From Lachnospiraceae bacterium (GTDB lineage: Bacteria; Bacillota; Clostridia; Lachnospirales; Lachnospiraceae): DNA of 64,000 nt. Both the position numbers and the translations under genes were made by a program. Shown here in pieces: positions 42,244-51,751 of the stretch (the first letter of the stretch is position 1; each line of letters begins with the position of its first letter). The DNA lies in assembly GCA_021205755.1 (NCBI GenBank), contig JAJPWX010000009.1:1-64000 (forward strand), written 5' to 3'. Under the pieces are notes generated by a model. It was not told the DNA's origin and did not search any database. It worked only from the letters and a program-made list of their open reading frames with translations.

Positions 42244-43803
42244 CTATCGGTTTGTGCAGACACCATCTGAACCGAGGATGTATTTTCCAATGGTCGTATT
42301 CGTCTGCATCACACCGGTCGTCTTATCAAAATAATAATACTTTCCGCTGATCTTCAGCCAGCCGGTCGCCATTACGCCGACCGAACCGCTTTTCTTGCGG
42401 AAATAATACTTATCGCCATCCACGGTCACCCAGCCGGTTTTGCGCACGCCCGTCTCTTCGTCCATGTAATACGTTTTGCTGCCTATCGTGAGGAATCCCT
42501 TCTGCATTGCGCCGGTGGACTTGTCAAAGTAATAATACTTCCCGCTGATCTTCACCCAGCCGCTCGCCCTGACGCCTACCGGGCTGCTTCCTTTGCGCAG
42601 ATAGTAGGTCTCCCCGTCCAGTTCCAGCCAGCCCGTCACACGCACTCCGGTACTGGCATCCAGATAAAAGGTCTTACTGTCGACAGTCGTCCAGCCCTTC
42701 TGCATCGCTCCCGTATCTTCATCAAAATAATAGTATTTCCCGCTGATTTTCAACCAGCCGGTCGCCATCCGTCCGGCCGGACTGCTGGCCTTCCGCAGAT
42801 AATAGGTCTCTCCGTCAAGCTCCAGCCAGCCCGTCTTCCGCGCACCCGTAGACGGATCAAGATAGTACTTTTTCCCGTTCAGATTCAGCCACCCCGTCTG
42901 CATGACACCAGTAGATGTTCTGAAATAGTAATAGCTTCCGCCGATTTTTGCCCAGCCCGTAATGCGGTAGCCATTCGAATCCACATAGTATGTCTTCCCA
43001 TTGACCGTCAGCCAGGTGCTCGTCGGGATCGTTCCGTCTTCCTCTACATACCAGTAATTTGTACCGTCTGTCTGCCAGCCGCTCCCGGAGCGGCGCGAGG
43101 CTGCCGTAGTCCTGGGCGTAATGATCTTCGAATAATCCTTATAGCTATAGTCCAGATCCACCGCGGTCGATATGCCATTGACAGAGCCCGTCGAGCTGTA
43201 CTGCCACATAGAAAACGAGGAAATGGTCGGTTCCGCGTACCAGGTCGCCACCCAATAATCATATCCGGAAAGAATGCTCAAATCCAGAGAATCCCGGAAG
43301 TAATTATTACTGGCATAAATCATCGGATAATATCCGGCATCTGCAATCACTTCCATGAAAGCAACGGCAATCTTTGAGCGCTGCGCCGCTGTCATGCTTG
43401 AATACACCGAATCTTCCATATCAATTGCGATCGGATAGGAAATTTTATACCCGTCCACCAGATCCAGTACGTAATCCGCCGCATTGCGCGCGTCCGCCAC
43501 CGTTGTGACCGTCGCGTAGTGATAAACGCCTACGTAGATCCCGGCGTCGATGGCGCCCTGGATATTTGCCTCAAACATCACATCCGGCGTCGCCACACCG
43601 TTTTTATAGCGGCCCGTCCCGATCATAACGAACTCGATCCCGTCCTCTTTGACCTCTTCCCAGTCAATGGTTCCCTGCCATTTCGAAACATCTATTCCCT
43701 GCACCGGCGTCGACGCCTGTGCCAGCCATGGGTTAATCATCAATAACATTGCGAAAGCCAACATTGCCCCCGCTATCGCTCCCCTGAATTTCAATCTGTT
43801 CAC
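42244..43803 (-). CDS. GH25 lysozyme with C-terminal cell-wall-binding repeats
   Basis: A secreted muramidase of about 519 residues. A signal peptide (GAMLAFAMLLMINPWLAQA) is followed by the GH25 barrel (about 35-235) with GIDVSKWQG, the acidic pair in IAIDMEDSV and MWQYSSTG. About ten aromatic repeats of roughly 20-24 residues follow (GWLKISGKYYYFDKTTG type), the class that binds choline or other wall polymers. The start is uncertain: GTG at 43803 and a TTG three codons later both follow AAAGGACAGG. It is transcribed alone. Confidence 0.92.
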   Translation of the reverse strand: MNRLKFRGAIAGAMLAFAMLLMINPWLAQASTPVQGIDVSKWQGTIDWEEVKEDGIEFVMIGTGRYKNGVATPDVMFEANIQGAIDAGIYVGVYHYATVTTVADARNAADYVLDLVDGYKISYPIAIDMEDSVYSSMTAAQRSKIAVAFMEVIADAGYYPMIYASNNYFRDSLDLSILSGYDYWVATWYAEPTISSFSMWQYSSTGSVNGISTAVDLDYSYKDYSKIITPRTTAASRRSGSGWQTDGTNYWYVEEDGTIPTSTWLTVNGKTYYVDSNGYRITGWAKIGGSYYYFRTSTGVMQTGWLNLNGKKYYLDPSTGARKTGWLELDGETYYLRKASSPAGRMATGWLKISGKYYYFDEDTGAMQKGWTTVDSKTFYLDASTGVRVTGWLELDGETYYLRKGSSPVGVRASGWVKISGKYYYFDKSTGAMQKGFLTIGSKTYYMDEETGVRKTGWVTVDGDKYYFRKKSGSVGVMATGWLKISGKYYYFDKTTGVMQTNTTIGKYILGSDGVCTNR

Positions 43804-44081
43804 CCTGTCCTTTCTGAAATAAACCAATAAATCTTCTGCTTTACCATACTATGCTTCGAGCGGCAAAAGTGGGATGATACTACAGCCCAAGGTCATGAAT
43901 CAGAACGCAGGCGTTCCATTCTGTCCCGTAGTCCCTTGCATCATATTGTAACGAAAATACCATAATGCCGCAAGCTTTTTTAAGATTTCATTAATTCTTT
44001 TTTTCATTTTTAACAAGACAAGATTAGGAAAGCCATCCACTCCCAGAGACAGCTGAAATATTTTTTACTCGCCGTTGTGGT

Positions 44082-44116
44082 TAAAAAGAAGACCCAAAGG
44101 CAAACCTTCGGGTCTC
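44082..44116 (-). terminator. terminator of gpmI
   Basis: GACCCGAAGG pairs with CCTTTGGGTC, then TTCTTTTT on the minus strand. The remainder of 43804-44200 (about 400 bases) is AT-rich; I see no supported gene in it. Confidence 0.8.
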
Positions 44117-44200
44117 TCCAATCACACTGTAAATAATTCTGCGGCCATTTTCCCTGTACTGCTGCCTGCAAAACAGCCAGTACATCGTCTTCCAATCGCG

Positions 44201-45742
44201 TCACGCTTCGTGCGTCAGCAGTGACTGTCCTGTCATTTCCGCCGGCTGCTCCATCCCCATCAGTTCGATCAGGGTCGGAACAATATCCGCAAGGCGTCCG
44301 CCCTCACGCAGACCAACGCCCTCGCCGCAGTTCACGAGGATAAACGGTACCGGATTCGTCGTATGCGCCGTAAACGGTTCTCCGGTCTCATAATCGATCA
44401 ACTGCTCCGCATTTCCGTGATCTGCACAGATGAACAGCTTGCCATCCATGGATTTTACCGCCTCAACGACCTTGCCCACGCACTCATCCACCGTCTCAAT
44501 GGCTTTGATCGCCGCCGAAAGTACGCCGGTATGGCCAACCATATCCGGATTCGCGAAGTTCGTGATCACGACGTCATATTTGCCAGAGGTCACCGCGCCA
44601 ACAATCTTTTCGCATACCTCCGGAGCGCTCATCTCCGGCTGCAGATCATAAGTCGCCACCTTTGGAGACTTCACCAGAATTCGGTCTTCGCCAGGATTCG
44701 GCGCTTCCACACCGCCGTTGAAGAAAAAGGTCACATGGGCGTATTTCTCTGTCTCCGCGATACGAGCCTGCGTCATATTGTGCGCCGCCAGGTACTCGCC
44801 GAACGTATTTGTCACGGAAATCTTCGGAAACGCAACCGTCTTATTCGGAATCGTCACGTCGTAATCCGCAAAGCATACATAGGTCACATGAACACGCGGT
44901 CCGCGGTCAAATCCGTCAAAATCATCGCAGCAAAACGTGCGGGTCAGCTCACGCGCACGATCCGGGCGGAAGTTGAAGAAAATCACAGAATCTCCGTCCT
45001 TCACGGTCGTAACCGGTGCGCCGTCTTTCATCACCACCGTCGGAAGGACAAACTCATCTGTCACATCCTTCTCATAGGACTGCGCCACAGCCTCCACGCC
45101 GGAATTGGCCATCTCACCCTCGCCGTAAACCAGCGCACGGTAAGCCTTCTCCACGCGATCCCAGCGATTATCTCTGTCCATCGCGTAATAACGGCCGGAC
45201 ACCACTCCGATCTCGCCGACACCGATCTCCTGCATCTTATCGGTCAGCTCCTGTACGTAATCCTTTCCGGATGCCGGCGGTGTATCACGCCCGTCCAGGA
45301 AACAGTGTACATACACTTTCTTCAGTCCATAATTCTTCGCCATCTGCAGCAGCGCGTACACATGCGTATTGTGGCTGTGCACACCGCCGTCGGAGAGCAG
45401 TCCCCACATATGGAGGCTGGAATCGTTCTTCTTCGCGTTCTCCATCGCGCGCTTCAGTTCCGGATTCTCAAAGAAATCTCCATCCTGGATCTCCTTCGTA
45501 ATTCTCGTCAGATCCTGATAAACGACACGCCCGGCTCCCATATTCATATGGCCGACCTCTGAATTGCCCATCTGTCCGTCCGGAAGACCGACGGACAAGC
45601 CGCTCGCCGCACCCTGTACAAACGGGCAGGTCGCCATCAGGTTGTCCATCACAGGGGTCGCGGCCTGCGCGATCGCGTTGCCCTCTGTCTTTTCATTCAA
45701 TCCATATCCATCCAAAATCATCAAAACGGTTGGTTTTTTCAT
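44201..45742 (-). CDS. gpmI: 2,3-bisphosphoglycerate-independent phosphoglycerate mutase
   Basis: A 513-residue Mn-dependent enzyme of the alkaline phosphatase superfamily, interconverting 3- and 2-phosphoglycerate. It has MILDGYGLNE (metal aspartate), PDGQMGNSEVGHMNMGAGR (active-site serine), CFLDGRDTPP, GRYYAMDRDNRWDR, FNFRPDRARE, ANPDMVGHTGV and FICADHGNAEQ. CAAGGAGAATC lies before the ATG. It acts beside enolase in lower glycolysis, although the genes are 4 kb apart. Confidence 0.97.
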   Translation of the reverse strand: MKKPTVLMILDGYGLNEKTEGNAIAQAATPVMDNLMATCPFVQGAASGLSVGLPDGQMGNSEVGHMNMGAGRVVYQDLTRITKEIQDGDFFENPELKRAMENAKKNDSSLHMWGLLSDGGVHSHNTHVYALLQMAKNYGLKKVYVHCFLDGRDTPPASGKDYVQELTDKMQEIGVGEIGVVSGRYYAMDRDNRWDRVEKAYRALVYGEGEMANSGVEAVAQSYEKDVTDEFVLPTVVMKDGAPVTTVKDGDSVIFFNFRPDRARELTRTFCCDDFDGFDRGPRVHVTYVCFADYDVTIPNKTVAFPKISVTNTFGEYLAAHNMTQARIAETEKYAHVTFFFNGGVEAPNPGEDRILVKSPKVATYDLQPEMSAPEVCEKIVGAVTSGKYDVVITNFANPDMVGHTGVLSAAIKAIETVDECVGKVVEAVKSMDGKLFICADHGNAEQLIDYETGEPFTAHTTNPVPFILVNCGEGVGLREGGRLADIVPTLIELMGMEQPAEMTGQSLLTHEA

Positions 45743-45922
45743 TTTCAGATTCTCCTTGTATCTCTTAAACTTTTGCCAAAATCACCACAACTTTTTGCAA
45801 CTGCTTCATGCTCTTACCGTCCGGTGGCCTGGCCTCGGAAATATAACTCAATTGCCTTTTTCCATTGCAAAGTATACCACGGGACATTCGGAATTGCAAT
45901 AAGGGCAATCTGACAAATCCAC

Positions 45923-45985
45923 GTTACCATTACGTTTTCGCCCCTGACCACGCAGCAAGTGCGTGGTCGGGGTGTGAACAGTAAC
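45923..45985. repeat. large hairpin element in the gpmI/abgB-like spacer
   Basis: GACCACGCA (45946-45954) and TGCGTGGTC (45960-45968), extended by CCCC/GGGG, within outer GTTAC (45923) and GTAAC (45981). No T run, so not a standard terminator. It lies in the 328-base spacer 45743-46070, which otherwise holds AT-rich sequence only. Confidence 0.55.
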
Positions 45986-46070
45986 AAATCCTCTCAAAAT
46001 CATTTACGATAAATAAAAGAAAACAGGTATTGATATTCTCTCAGAAAAGTGTATGCCAGGTTTTAACACA

Positions 46071-47519
46071 TTACCCCAGATCCGGCACGGTCGGCACCGC
46101 ATCCGCCGGAATCGGACAGATATAGCCCTCGCGTGTGCGCCGCTCGAATTCCGCACGTGCCTCGTCCAGAATCCCCGGATTCTCATACAGATCTATCGCA
46201 GCCGCAGCCAGTACTTTTCCGGCGTGTATCGCGGCCTTGTGCCCAATCTCAGTCCGATCACAGGAAACATTCTGCCAGCTGTGTCCCGGGCAGCCATTCG
46301 GCCAGGAAGCTACATGAATCTGCGCGGTCGGCGTCAGCCAGCTCACATCCGCCACATCAGTAGAGCCTGGTTTAAAGGCATCCCCCTGGTACAGCGGTGC
46401 CAGAAAATCGTTCATTGCATGCCCGGCTTTTTCCCGCAGTAACCGCACCTCTTCCCGCGCGGCCGCATCGTTTTCTGCCGCTACCCCAGGAAGCGCGTCA
46501 CTGCCGGAGTAAGTTGCCGCCAATGCGTCGGCATACGCATGCTCCTCTTCCGTGTAGGAGGGAACCCCCAGCTCACAAAAATTCTCATACAGCACCCGTT
46601 CCAGAGCGAAATTGCTGATGGTATCGGCCAGACCGTCAATAAATTTGCGTTCAAACGTGGTATCGGTCATCAGTGCGGCTCCCTCGGCGATGCGGTCGAC
46701 TCTTTTCTGCAGCTCTACCGCCTCCGATACGTGGTTCGAGCGCACCATATAGAGCACACTCGCCCGCGGCTGGACAACATTCGGGCTGCAGCCGCCGGCA
46801 TCGGTGATCGCGTAATGAATCCGCGCCTTGTCGCTCATATGCTCCCGCAGAAACTGTACACCGATGTTCATCAGTTCCACCGCGTCCAGCGCACTTCGCC
46901 CCTGCTCCGGCGCACCCGCCGCATGGGAAGCTATGCCAGTGAATTTGTACTGAACCTGAATACAGGAATTGGATGAGCCGGTCGCAACCTCGTTCACATC
47001 CTCCGGATGCCAGGTCAGAGCCGCATCCAGCTCTTTCCAGAGACCGTCCCGCGCCATAAATGCTTTCGACGCACCGCCTTCCTCACCGGGACAGCCATAA
47101 AGCGTCACCGTTCCGGAATGTCCGGTCTGCTCCAGATAAGCTTTTATACCCAATGCTGCTGCAAACGCGCCCGCACCGAGCAGATTATGCCCGCATCCAT
47201 GGCCGCTTCCGCCTGCTGTGAGTTCCTCCCGTGTCACACTTCCGCCCCTCTGGGATAGCCCGGAGAGCGCGTCATATTCTGCCAGGATTCCGATATGAGG
47301 CTTTCCAAAGCCCCAGGACGCGGCAAAGGCCGTCTCGATTTCGCAGATGCCGCGCTCCACCTGAAAGCCTTCTTTCTCCAGCGTTTCGCAATACAGCGCG
47401 GCAGACTTCCACTCCTTCAGCGACAGCTCCGCGTATTCCCAGATGTGGTCTGCCACACAGATGATTTCTTCCGCTTTCGCGTCAATAGCCGCAAGTGCAG
47501 CCGCTTTCTTATCGGTCAT
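46071..47519 (-). CDS. M20 family amidohydrolase, AbgB-like
   Basis: A 482-residue metallohydrolase resembling AbgB, a subunit of p-aminobenzoyl-glutamate hydrolase. Metal and catalytic motifs are GILAEYDALSG, GSGHGCGHNLLGAG, YGCPGEEGG, LTWHPEDVN and a C-terminal GHSWQNV histidine. The dimerisation domain runs about 190-310 (GIASHAAGAPEQGRSALDAV). The ATG at 47519 is preferred over an in-frame TTG two codons earlier. A short Ala/Glu-rich insert lies near residue 350. No abgA or abgT is linked, so it probably works alone on an aminoacyl or folate breakdown product. Confidence 0.85.
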   Translation of the reverse strand: MTDKKAAALAAIDAKAEEIICVADHIWEYAELSLKEWKSAALYCETLEKEGFQVERGICEIETAFAASWGFGKPHIGILAEYDALSGLSQRGGSVTREELTAGGSGHGCGHNLLGAGAFAAALGIKAYLEQTGHSGTVTLYGCPGEEGGASKAFMARDGLWKELDAALTWHPEDVNEVATGSSNSCIQVQYKFTGIASHAAGAPEQGRSALDAVELMNIGVQFLREHMSDKARIHYAITDAGGCSPNVVQPRASVLYMVRSNHVSEAVELQKRVDRIAEGAALMTDTTFERKFIDGLADTISNFALERVLYENFCELGVPSYTEEEHAYADALAATYSGSDALPGVAAENDAAAREEVRLLREKAGHAMNDFLAPLYQGDAFKPGSTDVADVSWLTPTAQIHVASWPNGCPGHSWQNVSCDRTEIGHKAAIHAGKVLAAAAIDLYENPGILDEARAEFERRTREGYICPIPADAVPTVPDLG

Positions 47520-47692
47520 AATCAACTTTTCCTTCCTCTCCGGTATCTGTTCACTGCTTTCGCAGTCACACTCTCATAACCTCAGTATATACATTCCCGT
47601 TTTTTATGTCAACAACAGGACTTTTCAAAAAATGAGAATTCCTGTCTGAGAAGTTCATTGACTGACAACATCTGTTAAACTATAATTTAATT

Positions 47693-47752
47693 GTAACAGT
47701 TCAGAACAGCACCGACCGAAGCGGAGCGTAGACCTGCAGCCTGCTGTCCTGA
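47693..47752. repeat. short inverted-repeat element
   Basis: GTAACAGTTCAGAACAGC (47693-47710) and GCCTGCTGTCCTGA (47739-47752) form partial inverted arms and resemble the elements at 27781 and 42124. It occupies the middle of the 359-base spacer 47520-47878. Confidence 0.5.
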
Positions 47753-47792
47753 AAAAGTGATTCCAACTGCGCGGTTGTAGCAAACAAATAAA

Positions 47793-47834
47793 ATTCGCAT
47801 ACCAGGTTCATCGGCGGGAACCTGGTATGCGAAT
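47793..47834 (-). terminator. terminator of the amino-acid ABC operon
   Basis: ATTCGCATACCAGGTT pairs perfectly with AACCTGGTATGCGAAT, and TTTTATTTG follows on the minus strand. Confidence 0.88.
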
Positions 47835-47878
47835 GCCGCAGCTGAAATCAGTTTCTTTTCTTTACACAGCCGTACGTC

Positions 47879-48655
47879 TCAAAGCACCTTGGCCAGGAAG
47901 TCCTGCAGTCTCGGACTCTGGGGATGATCGAAAATATCGGACGGCGTCCCCTGCTCTACGAGCATTCCGTCCGCCATGAAGAGTACGCGGTTCCCCACCT
48001 CACGGGCAAAACCCATCTCATGGGTCACACAGACCATGGTCATACCCTCATTCGCCAGTTCCTTCATAACCTCCAGCACCTCACCGACCATCTCCGGGTC
48101 GAGCGCGGAGGTTGGCTCATCAAACAGCATGACTTCCGGTTCCATCGCCAGTGCACGCACGATGGCCACCCGCTGCTTCTGCCCGCCGGAAAGCTGAATG
48201 GGATACGCGTCCGCACGATCCTTCAGACCTACGCGGTCGAGCAGCGACAACGCCATCTCTTTCGCCTGCTCAGGATCCATTTTCCTTACCTTGATCGGAG
48301 CAAGGGTCATATTTTCCAAAATGGTCTTATGTGGGAACAGATTAAAATGCTGAAACACCATGCCCATCTTCTGCCGCAGCCCGTCGATGTCCAGCTTCAC
48401 CATTTTTCCGGACGCGTCCATGTATTTTTTCTTTGTAATATCGACTCCGTCAAAAATGATAGAACCCTCCGTAGGCGTCTCTAGCAGATTCAGGCTGCGC
48501 AAGAAGGTCGACTTGCCGGAGCCTGACGGTCCGATGATTACCATCACGTCTCCCCTTTGAATATCTACCGTCACACCGTCCAGAGCCTTGATGGCTCCGC
48601 CATTGTAATGTTTTTTCAGACCGGTTACCCGGATCAGACTATCTCCTGTCGCCAC
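47879..48655 (-). CDS. polar amino-acid ABC transporter, ATP-binding protein (GlnQ type)
   Basis: A 258-residue ATPase. Walker A is GPSGSGKST, the Q-loop is in [13 protein letters not shown], the signature LSGGQKQR, Walker [14 protein letters not shown] and the switch histidine VTHEMGF. It carries an insert of about 15 residues after [10 protein letters not shown] compared with GlnQ. Its start overlaps the permease end by 17 bases, so the two are coupled. It energises import through the permease and binding protein encoded upstream. Confidence 0.95.
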   Translation of the reverse strand: MATGDSLIRVTGLKKHYNGGAIKALDGVTVDIQRGDVMVIIGPSGSGKSTFLRSLNLLETPTEGSIIFDGVDITKKKYMDASGKMVKLDIDGLRQKMGMVFQHFNLFPHKTILENMTLAPIKVRKMDPEQAKEMALSLLDRVGLKDRADAYPIQLSGGQKQRVAIVRALAMEPEVMLFDEPTSALDPEMVGEVLEVMKELANEGMTMVCVTHEMGFAREVGNRVLFMADGMLVEQGTPSDIFDHPQSPRLQDFLAKVL

Positions 48656-49421
48656 GGCTCATCCTCCTCTCAAAATACGCAATCAGCTTGGATGTCGGGA
48701 AGCACAGACAGAAATACAGCACCGTCGCCACAATCAGCGGCTCCGCAATAATAAAAGCCGCCCCCTTCACCGCGTTGACCGCTGACATGATATCCTGCAC
48801 ACCAATCGTGTAGGTAATCGCGGACTCCTTGATAATCACGACAAATTCATTCGCGATGGCCGGAAGGATATTTTTCAGTGCCTGCGGCAGAATGATGTAG
48901 CGCATATTCTGCACCTGCGACATGCCAAGAGAACGCGCCGCCTCCGTCTGCCCGCCGTCAATAGACTGAATACCGGAGCGGATGATTTCACAAAGATACG
49001 CCCCTGAATTCATACCCAGAGCTACTACGCCCGGGAAGAAGCGGTTAAATTTGATAAAGCCGAACAGCTTAAAGGAAGGAAGGCTGATCGCGCTGAACAC
49101 GACATAATAGATGATAAACACCTGCACCACAACCGGGGTGGAACGCAGGATCTCTACATAAGCGGTTGCCAGAAAATTCAGCGGGTTGAAGCGGCTGATC
49201 TTCAGAAGCACTCCGCTCTGTTTTTCATGTCCGTCGCTTCCGATTCCCAGAAAGCGAAGCGGCCGGACATTGGAAAGGCGCATCAGCGCCAGAACCAGCG
49301 CAAGGACAAAACCGATCACAACGGTAAACAGTGACATCAGGACGGTCACTGCTACACCCTGCGCAAACAGCTGCCAGTATGGCACAATTTTCGCAAAATT
49401 ACTAAGTTTAAAAAGACTCAT
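48639..49421 (-). CDS. polar amino-acid ABC transporter permease
   Basis: A 260-residue membrane permease of the His/Glu/Gln family with about five helices and the EAA loop [31 protein letters not shown] hydrophilic insert (about 50-75, [23 protein letters not shown]) lies in the first cytoplasmic loop. It probably works as a homodimer, since no second permease is present. Confidence 0.93.
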   Translation of the reverse strand: MSLFKLSNFAKIVPYWQLFAQGVAVTVLMSLFTVVIGFVLALVLALMRLSNVRPLRFLGIGSDGHEKQSGVLLKISRFNPLNFLATAYVEILRSTPVVVQVFIIYYVVFSAISLPSFKLFGFIKFNRFFPGVVALGMNSGAYLCEIIRSGIQSIDGGQTEAARSLGMSQVQNMRYIILPQALKNILPAIANEFVVIIKESAITYTIGVQDIMSAVNAVKGAAFIIAEPLIVATVLYFCLCFPTSKLIAYFERRMSRGDRR

Positions 49422-49534
49422 GAAAACTCCCTCTTCCCGCGCAGTCCTCTGTCCCGCTCTTCCCGGAAAACACGCTGCGCAGGTGTCTATTCATAAAATG
49501 GATTCCGGTGCGGCACAATGAATGTCCGCACCGA

Positions 49535-49592
49535 TGTACGGAACAAGGAGCCGCCGCATTTCGCATTGTGTCTGCCGTGCGGGAGCTCCTTG
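49535..49592. promoter_or_regulatory. intercistronic hairpin between binding protein and permease genes
   Basis: CAAGGAGC and GCTCCTTG form an 8-base stem extended by CGCA/TGCG. No T run. In many binding-protein operons such hairpins protect the upstream message and lower downstream expression; that role is inferred. Confidence 0.55.
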
Positions 49593-49621
49593 CGTCTTTG
49601 CAATCAATATGTTTATTTATC

Positions 49622-50491
49622 TTACTCTGTCAATGCCTCTGTCTCGTCCTCGATCAGTCCTTCATATTTTTCGCCGGTGGCCAGTTCATTCGCCTCCGCG
49701 ACGAAATTATCCATAGAGCCATCCTCCAGCGCTGCCGCAATCGCTTCGTTGACCGCCGCGAGCAGAGTTTCGTTCCCCTTGCTGACGCCGATTGCAGAGC
49801 CTTCTACATCATACGGAACATCCAGCACAATCACCAGATCTTCATAGTTCATCGCATAACTCTTCGCCACATCTGTTTCAATATAAGCGCCGTCCAGATT
49901 TCCGGTCAGCAGGTCAGTGATAATATCTGTCACCTTCGGGAGGGAGACGATATCCGCATCCGGAGAATACTCATTTGCCAAATCAAGCTGAATGGAACCA
50001 GTCTGTGCACCAATCGAATAGGAAGAATTGTTCGTATCCTCCAGAGACGTAAACAGGTCTTCATTTCCCTTTACCGTCACAAAGGACTGTCCGCCATAGT
50101 AATAAATGTCTGAGAAATCCATGATCGACTCACGTTCCGGATCCGGTGAGAGTCCCGCCAGGCCCAGATCCACAGACTGCGTCTGCAGCTCGCTAAGCAC
50201 ACCGTCAAAGTCTACTGTAACAATCTCTAACTCCAGTCCAAGATAATCCGCTATGTATCCGGCCAGTGCGATATCAAATCCGGCCAGCGTTGCGTTCCCA
50301 TCCTCATCAATCGCATAGAATTCATATGGCGCGAAGTCCGGGCTGGTTGCGACTGTCAGCACACCATCCGTCACGGTCTCCACCGCCGAAAGGTCGACCG
50401 AGGATTCTGTCTCCTCCTCTGCTAATGCCGGCACTGCCATAGACATTACCATACATGCGGACAATACCATCGCTGCAATTCTTTTTTTCAT
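49622..50491 (-). CDS. polar amino-acid ABC transporter substrate-binding protein
   Basis: A 289-residue exported periplasmic-type binding protein (SBP family 3): LTVATSPDFAPYEFYAID, LAGFDIALAGYIADYLGLELEIV, DGVLSELQTQSVDLGLAGLSPDPER, IGAQTGSIQ, LLTGNLDGAYIE, then AIGVSKGNETLLAAVNEAI. A signal peptide ends near PALA. The only lipobox-like cysteine is at position 13, too near the start for a good lipid anchor, which is unusual in a Gram-positive. The ATG at 50491 has AGGAGG before it. The ligand is probably a polar amino acid. Confidence 0.92.
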   Translation of the reverse strand: MKKRIAAMVLSACMVMSMAVPALAEEETESSVDLSAVETVTDGVLTVATSPDFAPYEFYAIDEDGNATLAGFDIALAGYIADYLGLELEIVTVDFDGVLSELQTQSVDLGLAGLSPDPERESIMDFSDIYYYGGQSFVTVKGNEDLFTSLEDTNNSSYSIGAQTGSIQLDLANEYSPDADIVSLPKVTDIITDLLTGNLDGAYIETDVAKSYAMNYEDLVIVLDVPYDVEGSAIGVSKGNETLLAAVNEAIAAALEDGSMDNFVAEANELATGEKYEGLIEDETEALTE

Positions 50492-50634
50492 AATGCTCCT
50501 CCTTTTCCGGCTCCGAAGCGGTGCCATGAATATTGATAGATTTTGATGCATTTTTATTCATTATAACGATTTTGGAGGATTTAGCAAGCAGAAATTACGC
50601 TTAATTGCAAATTTCACTAAGTTTTGGTTGTAAT

Positions 50635-51024
50635 TCACGAATAAAGGTGCTTTCCGCCGGAAAAAACCGCCGCCGCACAGAACAGGCCGCCCGCCACAAG
50701 CGAGTCCGTTGTACTGCCCGTATGTGGCAATCCATCCAGGCAAAAGCAGTAAACAGCATACAGGGCAGTTGCCATGAAAAAGCACAATAGATGCCGAAGC
50801 GCAGCCGTAAATCGCTTTCCGCGGGCATGAAGTGCATCCTCGAACGGTACTTGTCCAGTCAAAAGCATCAAAACGCATAACAAATCTGTCATTCCAAAGA
50901 GCGTAAAGCAGGTAGTCTGTACACTCCCCAGATTCGAAATCTGCATGTATTCCAGCGAGCACGCCGCCAGCAATATGACAAGAGCCGCCAGCCAGACGCC
51001 ATATACAATCCGCACTTTCTTCAT
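50635..51024 (-). CDS. small membrane protein of unknown function
   Basis: A 129-residue protein with four hydrophobic segments (about 5-22, 38-57, 78-98, 108-124). Not recognised. TGGAGACAGG precedes the ATG. It ends LVAGGLFCAAAVFSGGKHLYS. It lies 57 bases after the thiamine pyrophosphokinase gene on the same strand. A 188-residue frame covering the same DNA has a basic and cysteine-rich composition and no good ribosome site, so I prefer this one. Confidence 0.55.
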   Translation of the reverse strand: MKKVRIVYGVWLAALVILLAACSLEYMQISNLGSVQTTCFTLFGMTDLLCVLMLLTGQVPFEDALHARGKRFTAALRHLLCFFMATALYAVYCFCLDGLPHTGSTTDSLVAGGLFCAAAVFSGGKHLYS

Positions 51025-51081
51025 ATGCCTGTCTCCATTCCTGTTTGCATTTCAACAAGGGCAGGCGCAGACGCAAAAGGG

Positions 51082-51735
51082 TTATCCCAGCTTTTCGCGC
51101 TGCGGCAGCCCATTCGCCGCGTCCCACATCACCAGAAGGGTGCCATCCTTCACCGCAATGCTGCTGCGGCTCCCGGTAAACTCATTGCTCACGCCAAGCG
51201 CCCGCTCACAGGTCAGAACAGCGTCCTCCAGTTCATATTTCAGGCCGTGTTCAAAAACGCCTTTTGCACGCTCTCCCTGACAAAAAACCGAAAGCATTCC
51301 GCTCGCCTGCTCTGGGAAAAGCAGCCTTCCATTTGTAATCGCAGTCAAAATCGTCCCCTGCCCAATCAGCCAAGCTTCCTGCCCTTTCCTCGCCATCTGC
51401 GTCAGAAGGTGTAAATTCGCCAGCGTGTGATCCAGTCTTCCCCCAAGTCCGCCGTACAGAAAAAATGTCTGAAAGCTTTCCTTCTCGGCATAGGCGACCG
51501 CCAGGGCCATATCCGTGTCATCCTTGATGGGCGAATGCCGGATCAGATGGCGGTGCTCCGGCACTATGTCCAGAGAATCAAAGTCCCCCAGCAGTACATC
51601 CGGTTCCATGCCCATTTTTTTCAGATAACGGTAACCGCCGTCCGCCGCAATGAGCAGATCTCCCTCATCTGGCGCAGCAAAGCCTGGAAAACCATCAAAC
51701 TCTCCGGCACCTACAATAAAGCATCGTTTATTCAA
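51082..51735 (-). CDS. thiN: thiamine pyrophosphokinase
   Basis: A 217-residue enzyme making thiamine diphosphate from thiamine and ATP. It has the GAGEFDGF start, LLIAADGGYRYLKKMGMEPDVLLGDFDSL with the catalytic aspartates, KDDTDMALAVAYA and GGLGGRLDHTLANLHLL. The start is taken as TTG at 51735, 8 bases after AAAGGAG; an upstream ATG would place that site inside the gene. It follows the DUF308 gene by 16 bases. Confidence 0.93.
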   Translation of the reverse strand: MNKRCFIVGAGEFDGFPGFAAPDEGDLLIAADGGYRYLKKMGMEPDVLLGDFDSLDIVPEHRHLIRHSPIKDDTDMALAVAYAEKESFQTFFLYGGLGGRLDHTLANLHLLTQMARKGQEAWLIGQGTILTAITNGRLLFPEQASGMLSVFCQGERAKGVFEHGLKYELEDAVLTCERALGVSNEFTGSRSSIAVKDGTLLVMWDAANGLPQREKLG

Positions 51736-51751
51736 CTCACAAACTCCTTTA

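Noticed and set aside
44010-44204. 64-residue frame after gpmI
   Set aside because: Overlaps the gpmI stop, contains the gpmI terminator and shows no conserved features.
50561-51127. 188-residue frame overlapping the small membrane protein
   Set aside because: Basic, cysteine-rich composition, no good ribosome site, and an overlapping frame with a clear four-helix membrane protein and a better start.
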